Source: Leptospiraceae bacterium
GTDB taxonomy: Bacteria; Spirochaetota; Leptospiria; Leptospirales; Leptonemataceae
Assembly (NCBI GenBank): GCA_025059995.1
Contig: JANXCF010000008.1
Span: 1 to 64,000, forward strand
Direction: 5' to 3'
DNA length: 64,000 bases
Below the pieces are notes generated by a model, which did no database searches, was not told the origin of the DNA, and saw nothing but the letters and a program-made list of their open reading frames with translations. Shown here one piece after another: positions 9,801 to 17,910 of this stretch; positions within the stretch are counted from its first letter, which is position 1; each line of letters starts with the position of its first letter. The position numbers and the translations under genes are program-made.

Positions 9801-9950
9801 TTTTCGAGAAAGTTTCTTTGATTTTGCAATTTCCATCATTTCTTTGAGTGTATATTCAAACTCAGGGGTTTTCCAGTTCTCAATCTCAGGTTGAGCTTTT
9901 TCTTCTAAGGATCTCCAATAGGTTTTTCTTTCCATCTTCATATCCCTCAA
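6813..9950 (-). CDS. actB: Alternative Complex III iron-sulfur subunit ActB (fused molybdopterin-like and Fe-S domains)
   Basis: A 1045-aa fusion. Residues from about 40 carry a Tat-like signal (S-R-K-D-F-M-K-F-L-G) that ends in V-T-A-A-C, suggesting a Tat-exported lipoprotein. The large N-terminal half resembles the molybdopterin oxidoreductase fold, which in ACIII carries no Mo cofactor. The C-terminal part has four cysteine clusters for FeS centres: C-I-G-C-G-A-C, C-Q-Q-C-G-N-A-P-C, C-I-G-T-R-Y-C-A-N-N-C-P, and a final C-N-F-C with a later C-x3-C-P. It is co-directional with actA (16 bp away) and actC. It links quinol oxidation to the haem subunits ActA and ActE. Confidence 0.95.
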   Translation of the reverse strand: MRDMKMERKTYWRSLEEKAQPEIENWKTPEFEYTLKEMMEIAKSKKLSRKDFMKFLGASAVMVTAACRRPTEQIIPAVIQSPEYTPGEKVYYASATPEGTGIIIHTREGRPIKIAGNPDHPLTKGGVSGREVADIMDLYDPDRLRYAVRIENKRKSKTSKEEIISEIQTKIESENYVLITGPIQSPTSKKLINEFIKQFPNGKHYEFRPDPTLRTIAEGQKLSYGTSVVPYFRFDKAKLVVAIENDFMGTFPGAQVYSRAFTEKRNLNYKKQQDYNSLIVFESMFTTTGGYADHRFPIKPGDAYLIALSIAAELNNQLMVGPFAKNDQVRSLLQNYIPEKIEGMVGVSSSILKKVATKLSENKGSSIVIAGSPLAEDQNALNLQIAVNFINHILGNDGKTIDYQNPMTISPGSSIKEILQVIEDIRNQKIKVVLLANANLVYHLPPSIKVEEALKNADFVVSFSDRIDETGWASDAVLPLSHYMESWSDVELVSGIRSVIQPVIRPLYDTLSFEDYLIQILGPRISEYSFHEYLKNEWAKLTKESFTKFWIGILQSGYYQTKKLDVPGKAGKERRFELSSLDRLPKEPKNTTGYRIGLFYHISLYDGTGANNAYRQEQPDPITKVVWSNYVAVLPETARKLKLKQGSIVEIKTEEGTLKLPVYLQPGLHPEAMLIPLGYGRTSAGKVGNNVGENAIKITSIKEGQWILTGISPLPNGESPVSLTGERVKLAVTQMVYRTGRNTENRAFFSPGTLPNAPYEASSQYDRNLVIETTYAEYKNGWKAPKQAIEFPENASLMPEWKYEGTRWYMVVDLNLCIGCGACITSCNLENNIPMVGPKEVHTGREMHWMRIDRYYSGDESNPEVVHQPMLCQQCGNAPCENVCPVAATSHSDDGINVMVYNRCIGTRYCANNCPYKVRRFNWFENWDYMEGAIRKLQDPQQLALNPDVTVRKRGIMEKCNFCLQRLNRARQDARLKGLDRIPDGSVKTACQEVCPTNAIYFGDINDPNSEVSQLVKKGRGYKVLEFLGVDPSITYLAKVRNPIL

Positions 9951-9966
9951 TTATGCAGTTATGAAA

Positions 9967-10530
9967 TCAATAATGACATGTTCCACAAGTTGTGATAGCA
10001 ATAGCGTTGTTATTACCAGCAGGGGTAGTTTCTTCGGTGTATTGTCGATGGCAGTTCACACACCAACCCATGTTGAACTCTGTATAAACATAGACTTTAT
10101 CCATAGTCTCAACTGGTCCATGACAAGTTTGACACTCAATCCCTCTGGCTACATGAGCTTTATGACTAAAATGAGCATGATCAGGAAGATCATAGACTTT
10201 ATTCCATCGAATGGGGATTCCTGCTTCATAAGATTTTCTAATGAATTGGATATGAGGACTATCACCTGCAACTTCAGTATGACACTTCATACATGTATTC
10301 AAATCAGGAACACTTGCATGCTCAGAACGCTCAACTGTGTAATGACAAAATTTACAATCAATCCCTACTTCTCCTGAATGAATCTTATGACTAAAAGGAA
10401 TTGGTTGGTCAGGTGCATAACCTTGATATTTTGGGTTTACCCCGTATAGGTAATAAAAAAAACCTAAAATAAGGAATATTAGCGTTAGCTTCCCACCATG
10501 CTTTTGGAATATTCTTCTGAGTGCGTTCAT
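9967..10530 (-). CDS. actA: Alternative Complex III pentahaem cytochrome c ActA
   Basis: A 187-aa protein with one N-terminal membrane anchor (about residues 14-30) and five CXXCH motifs: C-K-F-C-H, C-M-K-C-H, C-Q-T-C-H, C-V-N-C-H and C-G-T-C-H, the last almost at the C-terminus. This is the signature of ActA, the pentahaem subunit of ACIII. Additional histidines (P-F-S-H-K-I-H and H-F-S-H-K-A-H) fit bis-His ligation. It is the first gene of the cluster. An AAAGG-type ribosome binding site lies upstream, and a promoter candidate is described separately. Confidence 0.95.
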   Translation of the reverse strand: MNALRRIFQKHGGKLTLIFLILGFFYYLYGVNPKYQGYAPDQPIPFSHKIHSGEVGIDCKFCHYTVERSEHASVPDLNTCMKCHTEVAGDSPHIQFIRKSYEAGIPIRWNKVYDLPDHAHFSHKAHVARGIECQTCHGPVETMDKVYVYTEFNMGWCVNCHRQYTEETTPAGNNNAIAITTCGTCHY

Positions 10531-10563
10531 ATTACTTGCCTTTTTTTATAAAATTCTTTAATG

Positions 10564-10615
10564 AAATCTCTATTGAGATTTTGAGAAAATCTTTCGATTA
10601 ATTTCTCATTGTCAA
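10564..10615 (-). promoter_or_regulatory. Candidate promoter and stem-loop upstream of actA
   Basis: On the minus strand a perfect TTGACA hexamer lies at 10615-10610. Downstream of it is a 7-bp inverted repeat, AAATCTC-TATT-GAGATTT (10564-10581), in the probable leader of the actA operon. No good -10 box is present; the best is a weak AAGATT/GATTTT. The rest of the 375-bp gap to clpB is very A/T-rich and shows no gene. Confidence 0.4.
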
Positions 10616-10794
10616 CTAATTAAGGACTTCAGTATATAAAAAACGAAATTCAATTAAAAAAAGGAATAAACTTATGTAAAATTGTCTCTAAAAATTGAAA
10701 TAAAGTATCTAAAAAAAGAATTAAAATGTTATCGATATGGTACAATAATTGATTAATTTTTATTGCAATTTATAATAAATAAATATTAGCTTAT

Positions 10795-10807
10795 ATTGAT
10801 TATCAAT
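10795..10807. promoter_or_regulatory. Palindrome ATTGAT-T-ATCAAT upstream of clpB
   Basis: This is a perfect 6-1-6 palindrome about 100 bp before the clpB start, in the gap shared with actA. It could be an operator for either gene. No CIRCE element (the HrcA operator expected before some chaperone genes) is visible in this gap. The regulator is unknown. Confidence 0.3.
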
Positions 10808-10905
10808 CTCAAAATTTATGAAGGTATAAATATTAAGTAAATTTTATGATTTAATTTTAGCAAATGCTTTTATAAATTTTTTAAAATAAATTTCAGGAGA
10901 CGTTT

Positions 10906-13479
10906 ATGAAATTAGATAAAATCACAACCATGACAGCACAAGCAATCCAAAACTCCAAAAAATTAGCAGAAGACTATCACCATTCCGAAGTCACACCAGA
11001 GCATTTAATGTATGAGATTTTTAATCAAAAAAATGGCATAGGAGAAATGCTCTTATCTAAATTGAATCTTCAAAAAAACCAAGTGTTAAAAATTTTCGAA
11101 ACCTCAATCCAATCCCTTCCAAAAGTAGAAGGAGATTACGAAGCAAGACCTTCATCCTCTTTTGTTCAACTATTACAAAAAGCAGAAAAAATCATGCAAA
11201 GCAAAGGCGACTTATATCTTTCCACAGATCACATCATCCTTGCTTACATTGAGAACCGATACAAACACAGCAGAGACTTAGAAAACATTGGTCTTACAGC
11301 AGACAACATCAAAAACATTATCAAAGAACTACGAGGTGATAAACCCATCACCTCTGATAATCCCGAAGATAGCATGGACTCCCTTTCGAAATTTGCAAGA
11401 AATCTAAATGATTTGGCACGAAAAGGAAAGTTGGATCCTGTGATTGGAAGGGATGAAGAGATTCGAAGGATCATGCAAGTTCTTTCTCGAAGAACCAAAA
11501 ATAATCCTGTTTTGATAGGGGAACCTGGTGTTGGAAAGACTGCGATTGTCGAAGGACTTGCAGGTAAGATTGTAGCAGGTGAGGTTCCCGAAACCCTACA
11601 AGATAAAGAAATCTGGGCGTTGGATTTAGGAAGTATGATTGCAGGTGCCAAGTATCGTGGTGAATTCGAAGATCGATTGAAAGCTCTTTTAGATGAAGTG
11701 ATCCGCTCAGACGGAAAGATCATTCTTTTTATCGACGAGATTCACACGATTGTGGGAGCTGGTGCTGCTGAAGGTTCTTTAGATGCAGCCAACATGATCA
11801 AACCAGCATTGGCAAGAGGTGAACTACGCTGCATTGGAGCTACTACCCTCAAAGAATACCAAAAATACATCGAAAAAGATTTAGCATTAGAACGACGCTT
11901 TCAACCAGTTTATGTGAAAGAACCTACTGTAGAAGAAACAATCATCATCCTGAGAGGTCTCAAAAGTCGATATGAACTTCATCATGGAATCCGATTAACG
12001 GATGGTGCAATAATCGCTGCAGCAAAACTCTCAGACCGATATATACGAGATCGATTCTTACCAGACAAAGCCGTGGACTTGATAGATGAAGCCATGAGCA
12101 AAATGAGGATCGAATTAGATTCTTTACCCGAAGAATTGGATGTGATTTCGAAAAAAATCCAATCACTAAAAATTGAAAGGGAAGCTCTAAAAAGAGAAAA
12201 AGACAAAGCCTCTCAACAACGACTTCAAGAATTAGAACAAGAATTGGTAAACCTAGAAGATGAGTTTCGCTACAAAAAAGGGATATGGGAAAGTGAAAGA
12301 GAAATTGTGGAGAAAGCCAAAGCGATCCGTGAACAAATCGATCAACTGCGCATCAAAGAAAAAGAATACGAAAGGGTGGGAAATTACAACAAAGTCGCAG
12401 AAATACGATATGGTCAAATTGTAGCCTTAGAACAACAACTCCAGAACTTGGAAAAACAAATTGAGTCCGCAGAAAAACGTTACTTAAAAGAAGAAATCAC
12501 GGAAGAAGATATAGCTCTGATTGTTAGCCGATGGACGGGTATTCCCGTTGCCAAGATGCTCCAAACCGAAAAAGAAAAACTCTTAAACATGTTCGATGAT
12601 TTAAGAAAACAAGTGATTGGACAAGATCATGCTTTAAAAGCTGTATCCGAAGCTATTTTACGAAATCGATCCGGATTATCAGAACCCAATCGCCCTATGG
12701 GAGTGTTTTTATTTTTAGGACCCACAGGAGTTGGGAAAACCGAAACAGCTAAAGCTTTAGCAAGATTTCTTTTCGATGATGAACAAGCCCTTCTTCGCTT
12801 TGATATGTCAGAGTACATGGAAAAACATGCTGTGGCAAGACTGATTGGAGCTCCGCCAGGTTATGTGGGTTATGAAGAAGGAGGACAACTCACCGAAGCC
12901 GTTCGAAGAAGACCTTATCAGGTGATTCTTTTTGATGAAGTTGAAAAAGCACATCCTGACGTCTTCAATATCTTTCTGCAAATCTTTGATGATGGAAGAC
13001 TCACGGACTCCAAAGGACGAACAGTGGATTTCAAAAATACCCTCATCATTATGACATCCAACATTGGAAGCCATTACTTGATGGATCTTAGCCTGACGGG
13101 AGAAGAAAAAGAACGCCTCGTGCATCAGGATTTACTACGATTCTTCCGACCTGAGTTCCTCAACCGAATCGACGAAATCATACTTTTCAATCCCATCACA
13201 GAAGAAGTTTTATATGAAATTGTCAAAATCCAACTCCAACTTTTGTTCCAACGATCGAAAGAAAAAGGACTAAATCTACATTATACAAAAGAGCTTTTAG
13301 ATTGGCTCACAAAACGAGGATATGACCCTCAGTTCGGTGCAAGACCACTTAAGCGCTTAATCCAAAAAGAAATCGGCAACTACTTGGCAAGAGTTATCCT
13401 AAAAGGAGAATATGATCCTGAAAAGCAATATGCCCTCACAATCAAGAATGGAAGTGTGGAATTAAATCTTAAAACTTAA
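10906..13479 (+). CDS. clpB: ATP-dependent disaggregase ClpB
   Basis: An 857-aa Hsp100 chaperone of normal ClpB length. It has the N-terminal Clp repeats (residues 1-150) and a first AAA+ domain with Walker [11 protein letters not shown] long charged coiled-coil middle domain (about 400-530) distinguishes ClpB from ClpA/ClpC. The second AAA+ domain has G-P-T-G-V-G-K-T-E and the sensor/arginine region near [10 protein letters not shown]. With DnaK it resolves protein aggregates in the cytoplasm. The start is set by TTCAGGAG eight bases upstream. It is transcribed divergently from the ACIII operon. Confidence 0.97.
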   Translation: MKLDKITTMTAQAIQNSKKLAEDYHHSEVTPEHLMYEIFNQKNGIGEMLLSKLNLQKNQVLKIFETSIQSLPKVEGDYEARPSSSFVQLLQKAEKIMQSKGDLYLSTDHIILAYIENRYKHSRDLENIGLTADNIKNIIKELRGDKPITSDNPEDSMDSLSKFARNLNDLARKGKLDPVIGRDEEIRRIMQVLSRRTKNNPVLIGEPGVGKTAIVEGLAGKIVAGEVPETLQDKEIWALDLGSMIAGAKYRGEFEDRLKALLDEVIRSDGKIILFIDEIHTIVGAGAAEGSLDAANMIKPALARGELRCIGATTLKEYQKYIEKDLALERRFQPVYVKEPTVEETIIILRGLKSRYELHHGIRLTDGAIIAAAKLSDRYIRDRFLPDKAVDLIDEAMSKMRIELDSLPEELDVISKKIQSLKIEREALKREKDKASQQRLQELEQELVNLEDEFRYKKGIWESEREIVEKAKAIREQIDQLRIKEKEYERVGNYNKVAEIRYGQIVALEQQLQNLEKQIESAEKRYLKEEITEEDIALIVSRWTGIPVAKMLQTEKEKLLNMFDDLRKQVIGQDHALKAVSEAILRNRSGLSEPNRPMGVFLFLGPTGVGKTETAKALARFLFDDEQALLRFDMSEYMEKHAVARLIGAPPGYVGYEEGGQLTEAVRRRPYQVILFDEVEKAHPDVFNIFLQIFDDGRLTDSKGRTVDFKNTLIIMTSNIGSHYLMDLSLTGEEKERLVHQDLLRFFRPEFLNRIDEIILFNPITEEVLYEIVKIQLQLLFQRSKEKGLNLHYTKELLDWLTKRGYDPQFGARPLKRLIQKEIGNYLARVILKGEYDPEKQYALTIKNGSVELNLKT

Positions 13480-13518
13480 ATCATTACGAAAAATCATTAA
13501 TCTTGGGATGCAATATAC

Positions 13519-13553
13519 AAAATGCAGGCGATTCGAATTAAGCATTTTTTTTT
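13519..13553 (+). terminator. Candidate terminator after clpB
   Basis: AAAATGC (13519-13525) pairs with GCATTTT (13542-13548). The run of nine T starts inside the 3' arm and continues to 13553. The loop is long (16 nt), so this is a weak to moderate intrinsic terminator candidate. Confidence 0.4.
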
Positions 13554-13602
13554 GTTTTTACTTTTCTAAATGGGCGTTTGATATTTTTTTGTTTTTAAAT
13601 CC

Positions 13603-14256
13603 ATGCCGAAGCTTGATATTTCTCTGACCATTGAAGAAATCAAATATTATTATTCTCTTTTGGAAGAAGAAATCACTGATTATGATTGCGGAGAGTTGTG
13701 CAAACCCTATAATCAAGGGGTTCCGTATTGTTGCTCTACGGATAATGCCGTTCCTCTGTTGTATAAAGCAGAATATGATTATCTTCGTTCTATTGGGGAT
13801 CAATGGAAAAAATGGTATCCCAAAACCAAAGAAGATCACAAATTAAAAAAACAAGAAACCAAAGATCAAATCTTTTGTGAATGCAAAGGACATTTACATT
13901 GTATTCGAAGTCAACGAAGCATCTCTTGTCGAACCTTCCCTTTAGAACCTTATTTAGATAGACGTGGAGTGTTTGTGGGTTTGACGTTCATCAAAGCTTT
14001 TACAGAAAAAGATGAAAAAACGGGAAAGGTCAAATGTCCCTTGACCCAACGATATAAAGACATACGGCAAGAATTTATTGATTCTCACTTCATCTTTTGG
14101 GAGAAAATCCTACTTCGTCGAGAAGAAGAATACGAAACCTACCTGCAAACTTCAAAAGAACTTCGAAAGGAGTTTCGAAAAACCGGAAAGAAATTTGTTG
14201 TCTTGTTTCCCTCTCATCTGAAAGACTCAAAAATCATTCCGAAATATCTTTATTAA
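13603..14256 (+). CDS. YkgJ-like cysteine-cluster protein
   Basis: A 217-aa protein with many cysteines: D-C-G-E-L-C, Y-C-C-S, F-C-E-C-K, H-C-I-R and S-C-R-T-F-P. The late C-R-T-F-P-L-E-P-Y stretch resembles the YkgJ family (CxxCxxxCC zinc- or iron-chelating domain), where cysteines bind a metal. The function of such proteins is poorly known. No strong ribosome binding site precedes the ATG. The stop codon overlaps the end of the dnaX frameshift extension on the other strand, so the two genes converge. Confidence 0.6.
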   Translation: MPKLDISLTIEEIKYYYSLLEEEITDYDCGELCKPYNQGVPYCCSTDNAVPLLYKAEYDYLRSIGDQWKKWYPKTKEDHKLKKQETKDQIFCECKGHLHCIRSQRSISCRTFPLEPYLDRRGVFVGLTFIKAFTEKDEKTGKVKCPLTQRYKDIRQEFIDSHFIFWEKILLRREEEYETYLQTSKELRKEFRKTGKKFVVLFPSHLKDSKIIPKYLY

Positions 14257-14492
14257 TCATCAGGAAGCTTCGGAACTTCATCTTCATTCACATAAGAACC
14301 ATAAAAACTATTTTGAATGGCGGTTTCTAGTTCAAAAGATTTCTTTTTCGTTGGTTTTGATAAATCTTCTTTTAGAAAGTTTAGATTTGATTTTGAAGGG
14401 TTTTCCTGTGATTTAGAGTTTTCTTTTATTTCGTTTGGAGTTGAGTGGATTTCTTTTGATTTTATGGTTTTTGGATCAGGGATTTTTTTTTT
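14253..14492 (-). other. dnaX: dnaX A10 slippery run and -1 frame extension (tau-like tail)
   Basis: The dnaX mRNA carries ten consecutive A (14492-14483). In the zero frame translation stops at 14464-14462, six codons after the run. In the -1 frame it stays open for about 77 codons to a TAA at 14255-14253. The extension begins I-P-D-P-K-T-I-K and ends Y-V-N-E-D-E-V-P-K-L-P-D-D, a lysine- and serine-rich tail with a plausible structured end. This matches how dnaX yields gamma and tau by ribosomal or transcriptional slippage at A-rich runs in other bacteria (known for E. coli and Thermus). A homopolymer sequencing error is the alternative. Confidence 0.6.
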
Positions 14493-15715
14493 AATTCTTC
14501 ATTCAATTCTTTCGTAAAAAGTGCTTCTTCGGAAATGTCTTTTCCTTCAATAGCTTTGGTTAATTGGTTAATGTCGTGAAGGATTTCTTCCAAACTTTTT
14601 TTATGGAGTTTATCATAAAGTTTGAGAAGCACCACCTCCATGAGAATCCGAGCTTCAAAAGTATTCTTGATTCTCAAATAGTAGGATTTAGAACGGGTTT
14701 GATAAATTTCTTCAAAAACCGCAGAAAGTTTTTCAAAGGGAATTTCCTTTACGACTTGCTTGATTTTTTCGATTTCTTCTCCAAGAAGCCCCAGTAGATC
14801 CCTATCTGAAACCCCTTTTTGAATCAAAATCGCAACTCGAAGAAACTCCAAAAATTCCCATAAAAATCTCTCTAAATCCCCTCCTTCATTAAAGATTTCA
14901 ACAACAGGACGTAGGAGCTCATCAGGAGAGGTTTCCGAAAAAAGTCGTTTTAACAAATCCAAAAACACATCCAAATGAAAACTTCCCATTAACTCTCGAA
15001 CTTTGCTAGCGGTGATTTCACCATCACAATAAGAAATCACTTGCTCAAAAAAAGACAGACTATCTCGGACTGAGCCGTCTCCCTTTTTTGCGATCAAAAA
15101 CAGAGCTTCTTTTTCAACCTTGAGCTTTTCTTTCTGCGCTATCTCTTCTAAATACTTTTGCAACTTTAACAAGGGAACTTTTTTGAAAGTAAAAATTTGG
15201 CATCTTGAAAGAATTGTCTCTGGGATTTTATTGATCTCTGTGGTTGCCAAAATAAAAAGAATGTGTTCTGGTGGTTCTTCTAAAGTTTTCAACAAGGCAT
15301 TAAATGACTCTTTTGTGAGCATGTGGACCTCATCGACAATATAAACCTTTTTCTTTCCCAAGATAGGTTTGAACTTTACGTTTTCTCGTAATTCTCGGAC
15401 ATCTTCAATTCTTCGGTTTGATGCCGCATCAATTTCAATCACATCCATAGAATTTCCTTGGGTGATTTCCTTGCAAGACTCACATTCATTGCAAGGTTCT
15501 ACTCCTTGGGGATTGAGGCAATTCACACGTTTCGCTAAAATCCTCGCAATGGTAGTTTTGCCTACACCTCTTGGTCCGTAAAACAAATAAGCTGAACCCA
15601 ATCGATTTTCTTTGATGGCATTTTCGATGGCAGTGATGGTATGAGTTTGTTCCACCACTTCCTGAAATCTTTGGGGTCGATAACGCCTCGCCAATACCTT
15701 GTAATGCCCAAACAT
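14462..15715 (-). CDS. dnaX: DNA polymerase III subunit gamma (and tau by frameshift) DnaX
   Basis: The 417-aa zero-frame product is a clamp-loader ATPase. The start M-F-G-H-Y-K-V-L-A-R-R-Y-R-P is typical. Walker A is G-P-R-G-V-G-K-T-T, and a zinc cluster C-L-N-P..C-N-E-C-E-S-C follows. Walker B lies in V-Y-I-V-D-E-V-H-M-L, with the SRC motif in L-S-R-C-Q. Domain III runs to about residue 360. The zero frame ends just after an A10 run, giving a gamma-like short form; the -1 frame gives about 488 residues (listed separately). It lies 54 bp after the thiolase gene on the same strand. It loads the sliding clamp at the replisome. Confidence 0.95.
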   Translation of the reverse strand: MFGHYKVLARRYRPQRFQEVVEQTHTITAIENAIKENRLGSAYLFYGPRGVGKTTIARILAKRVNCLNPQGVEPCNECESCKEITQGNSMDVIEIDAASNRRIEDVRELRENVKFKPILGKKKVYIVDEVHMLTKESFNALLKTLEEPPEHILFILATTEINKIPETILSRCQIFTFKKVPLLKLQKYLEEIAQKEKLKVEKEALFLIAKKGDGSVRDSLSFFEQVISYCDGEITASKVRELMGSFHLDVFLDLLKRLFSETSPDELLRPVVEIFNEGGDLERFLWEFLEFLRVAILIQKGVSDRDLLGLLGEEIEKIKQVVKEIPFEKLSAVFEEIYQTRSKSYYLRIKNTFEARILMEVVLLKLYDKLHKKSLEEILHDINQLTKAIEGKDISEEALFTKELNEELKKKSLIQKP

Positions 15716-15769
15716 CTTTGGAATAGTTATTGTTGAAACTTTTTAGTCAAGAATAAAAAAACAACAAAA

Positions 15770-16981
15770 TCACAATTTTTCGATGATGGTAGCTATTCCC
15801 ATCCCACCACCTATACACAAAGTAACTAAACCATAGCGTTTATTTCTTCGTTCCAATTCATCCAACAAAGTTCCCAGAAGAATTGCTCCTGTTGCACCCA
15901 AGGGATGCCCTAAAGCAATAGCCCCTCCATTAACGTTGACAATCTCATGAGGGATTTGTAATTCTCTCATGATGTAAATCACAACTGCCGCAAAAGCTTC
16001 GTTGATTTCCCAAAGATCAATATCTTCGATTTTTAAGTTTGCTTTTTTTAAAACTTTTCTGCTTGCTGGCACGGGTCCTGTAAGCATGATGGTAGGTTCA
16101 GTTCCCACTACGGCATTTGCTACGATCCTTGCTCGAGGCTTGAGTTGAAAGGTTTTAACTGCTTCTTCGCTTGCTAGCAAAACAACGCCAGCTCCATCCA
16201 CAACACCAGAAGAGTTCCCTAAGGTATGGATGTGATGGATTTTTTCCACTTGAGGGTAAGCCTTCAAAGCAATAGCATCAAACTCTTTTTCTCCAAAGGT
16301 TTTGAAAGCTAAAGGTAAAGAAGAAAGAAACTCAAAGGTATTTTCAATCCTTGGATGTTCATCGTACTCTACAAAACCGCCATTTACAGCAGGAACAGGA
16401 AGGATACTTTTTTTGAAGTACCCATTTTGTATTGCATGGTGAGCTCGCTTTTGACTTTCCTCGGCGAAACGATCCGCTTCTTCTCTGGTGATGTGATATA
16501 TCGTAGCTATTAAATCCGCTGAGATACCTTGTGGAACCAAATGAAAGCGGTTTTTTAATGTCTCGTTCCCGACATAAAGATCATAGCCTTCAATGTCTTG
16601 CCCCATCTTTACTCTACTCATGGATTCAACACCACCAGCAATCACCAAATCCATCATGCCAGAACCAATCATAGCAGACGCATTTTGAACCGCTTGCAAT
16701 CCAGAACCACAAAATCGATTCAAAGTATATCCTGGGACATGGATGGGTAACCCCGATGCCAAAACCGCATTCCTTGCAATGCAAGCTCCTTGCTCCCCTA
16801 CTTGAGTTACACAACCCAAAATCACATCATCTATGGCTTCAGGATCAACAGGATTTCGTTCTACAATCCCCTTAATACAATATGACGCTAAATCCACAGG
16901 ATGGATATGGGCAAGTGCTCCACGCTTTTTCCCCTTTCCTCTTGGTGTTCTAACAGCATCAATGATATAAACATCCTTCAT
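15770..16981 (-). CDS. Thiolase (acetyl-CoA acetyltransferase / 3-ketoacyl-CoA thiolase)
   Basis: About 403 aa when started at the ATG at 16981 ([13 protein letters not shown]), which has AAAGG upstream. A longer reading frame to 17125 lacks family similarity. It has the nucleophilic cysteine in N-R-F-C-G-S-G-L-Q, the catalytic His in [10 protein letters not shown], and the C-terminal C-I-G-G-G-M-G. It performs reversible thiolytic cleavage or condensation of acyl-CoAs. The sequence does not decide between beta-oxidation and acetoacetyl-CoA formation. It faces plsC across a short regulatory region with two palindromes. Confidence 0.92.
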   Translation of the reverse strand: MKDVYIIDAVRTPRGKGKKRGALAHIHPVDLASYCIKGIVERNPVDPEAIDDVILGCVTQVGEQGACIARNAVLASGLPIHVPGYTLNRFCGSGLQAVQNASAMIGSGMMDLVIAGGVESMSRVKMGQDIEGYDLYVGNETLKNRFHLVPQGISADLIATIYHITREEADRFAEESQKRAHHAIQNGYFKKSILPVPAVNGGFVEYDEHPRIENTFEFLSSLPLAFKTFGEKEFDAIALKAYPQVEKIHHIHTLGNSSGVVDGAGVVLLASEEAVKTFQLKPRARIVANAVVGTEPTIMLTGPVPASRKVLKKANLKIEDIDLWEINEAFAAVVIYIMRELQIPHEIVNVNGGAIALGHPLGATGAILLGTLLDELERRNKRYGLVTLCIGGGMGIATIIEKL

Positions 16982-17014
16982 GACCGAATTACCTTTGGAA
17001 TAAAGAAACGCAAT

Positions 17015-17032
17015 ATTGACTGAAAAGTCAAT
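17015..17032. promoter_or_regulatory. Inverted repeat ATTGACT-GAAA-AGTCAAT before the thiolase gene
   Basis: A perfect 7-bp inverted repeat with a 4-nt centre lies 34 bp upstream of the thiolase ATG. It could be an operator for a dimeric repressor of lipid metabolism, or a short hairpin in the leader. No regulator gene lies beside it. Confidence 0.4.
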
Positions 17033-17118
17033 TTCATTTTGAAAACCTGAAAACCAAGAAATTATCAAAATTAACCCATCATTATACAAGAGAGTTCTAA
17101 GAAATGAAAACTTTCCTA

Positions 17119-17146
17119 TTGACATTTTAATAAGCGTGCTTATGCT
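17119..17146 (+). promoter_or_regulatory. plsC promoter with an embedded palindrome, probably leaderless transcript
   Basis: TTGACA (17119-17124), a 16-bp spacer and TATGCT (17141-17146) form a good sigma-70-type promoter. The start codon ATG lies at 17153, about where transcription should begin, so the mRNA may be leaderless. The spacer contains ATAAGC-GT-GCTTAT (17130-17143), a perfect palindrome except for its centre, which overlaps the -10 box. That is a typical place for a TetR-like repressor to act. Confidence 0.5.
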
Positions 17147-17152
17147 TTTCTT

Positions 17153-17893
17153 ATGGCAGAACGAATCATGGATTTAATTAAGCTTTCAGAAAAAGATGTG
17201 TTTCAAAGTCTAAAGATTCTTCTGAGTCCTATTTTGAACATTATTGTGGATATCAAACACGAAGGTGTAGAAAACATTCCTCCAAAAGGAGGAAGAATCA
17301 TCATTGGCAACCATCGATCGGACATGGACCCTTTTATCGTTGCTTCCGTTGTGCCTTACTACATTTCTTGGATTGCGGCTGAATACACAAAAAAAATCCC
17401 TGTTTTTGATGCTTTGATTCAAAACACAGGTGTGATCCCTATGGACATAAATGGTAATATCAGCATTAGTTCCATTAAAAGAGTCATGACTGTTCTTAGA
17501 AAAGGAGAAGTTTTAGGGATTTTCCCTGAAGGTCATGATTATATGGTGCAAAATGATTTCTCAGCTCCCATGGTGAGGTTTCATGATGGATTTGCTGTTT
17601 TTGCTTACAAAGCCAGAGTTCCCATCATTCCATTTGTGATTATCCCCATTGAAGAAGAAATCACATCTATTCCGCTTCCACCAGCCATTCGACAAATGAT
17701 GGGACTTCCTGAAGAGATCGTAAGACTTCCTTTGCGGACTCAATACAAAAAAGTAAAAGTAGTTTTTTCCAAACCCATTATGCCCGAAGAATTCCTCCAT
17801 CAAGAAGAAGAAAAGGCAATACCTTACATTGTGGATCGTTCTCGAGAAATCATGGAAAATATCCAACGAAAAGAAGGTATGTTAGCTTCTTAG
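17153..17893 (+). CDS. PlsC-like 1-acylglycerol-3-phosphate acyltransferase
   Basis: A 246-aa LPLAT-family acyltransferase with the H-x4-D catalytic motif (N-H-R-S-D-M-D) near residue 53 and the substrate-binding F-P-E-G near residue 125. A G-V-I-P-M-D-I-N segment lies between them. It transfers an acyl chain to lysophosphatidate or a related acceptor at the inner membrane. No strong membrane helix is predicted by eye; the N-terminal part is amphipathic. A second ATG at 17168 is possible and would give a short leader. It is divergent from the thiolase gene. Confidence 0.85.
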   Translation: MAERIMDLIKLSEKDVFQSLKILLSPILNIIVDIKHEGVENIPPKGGRIIIGNHRSDMDPFIVASVVPYYISWIAAEYTKKIPVFDALIQNTGVIPMDINGNISISSIKRVMTVLRKGEVLGIFPEGHDYMVQNDFSAPMVRFHDGFAVFAYKARVPIIPFVIIPIEEEITSIPLPPAIRQMMGLPEEIVRLPLRTQYKKVKVVFSKPIMPEEFLHQEEEKAIPYIVDRSREIMENIQRKEGMLAS

Positions 17894-17910
17894 AAATCAA
17901 ACTTACAAAG

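Noticed and set aside
10531-10905. CIRCE (HrcA) element upstream of clpB
   Set aside because: No TTAGCACTC-N9-GAGTGCTAA-like repeat is present; only an unrelated short palindrome is seen.
16982-17125. Longer thiolase N-terminus starting at 17125
   Set aside because: The added 48 residues do not resemble thiolases and the ATG at 16981 has a ribosome binding site.
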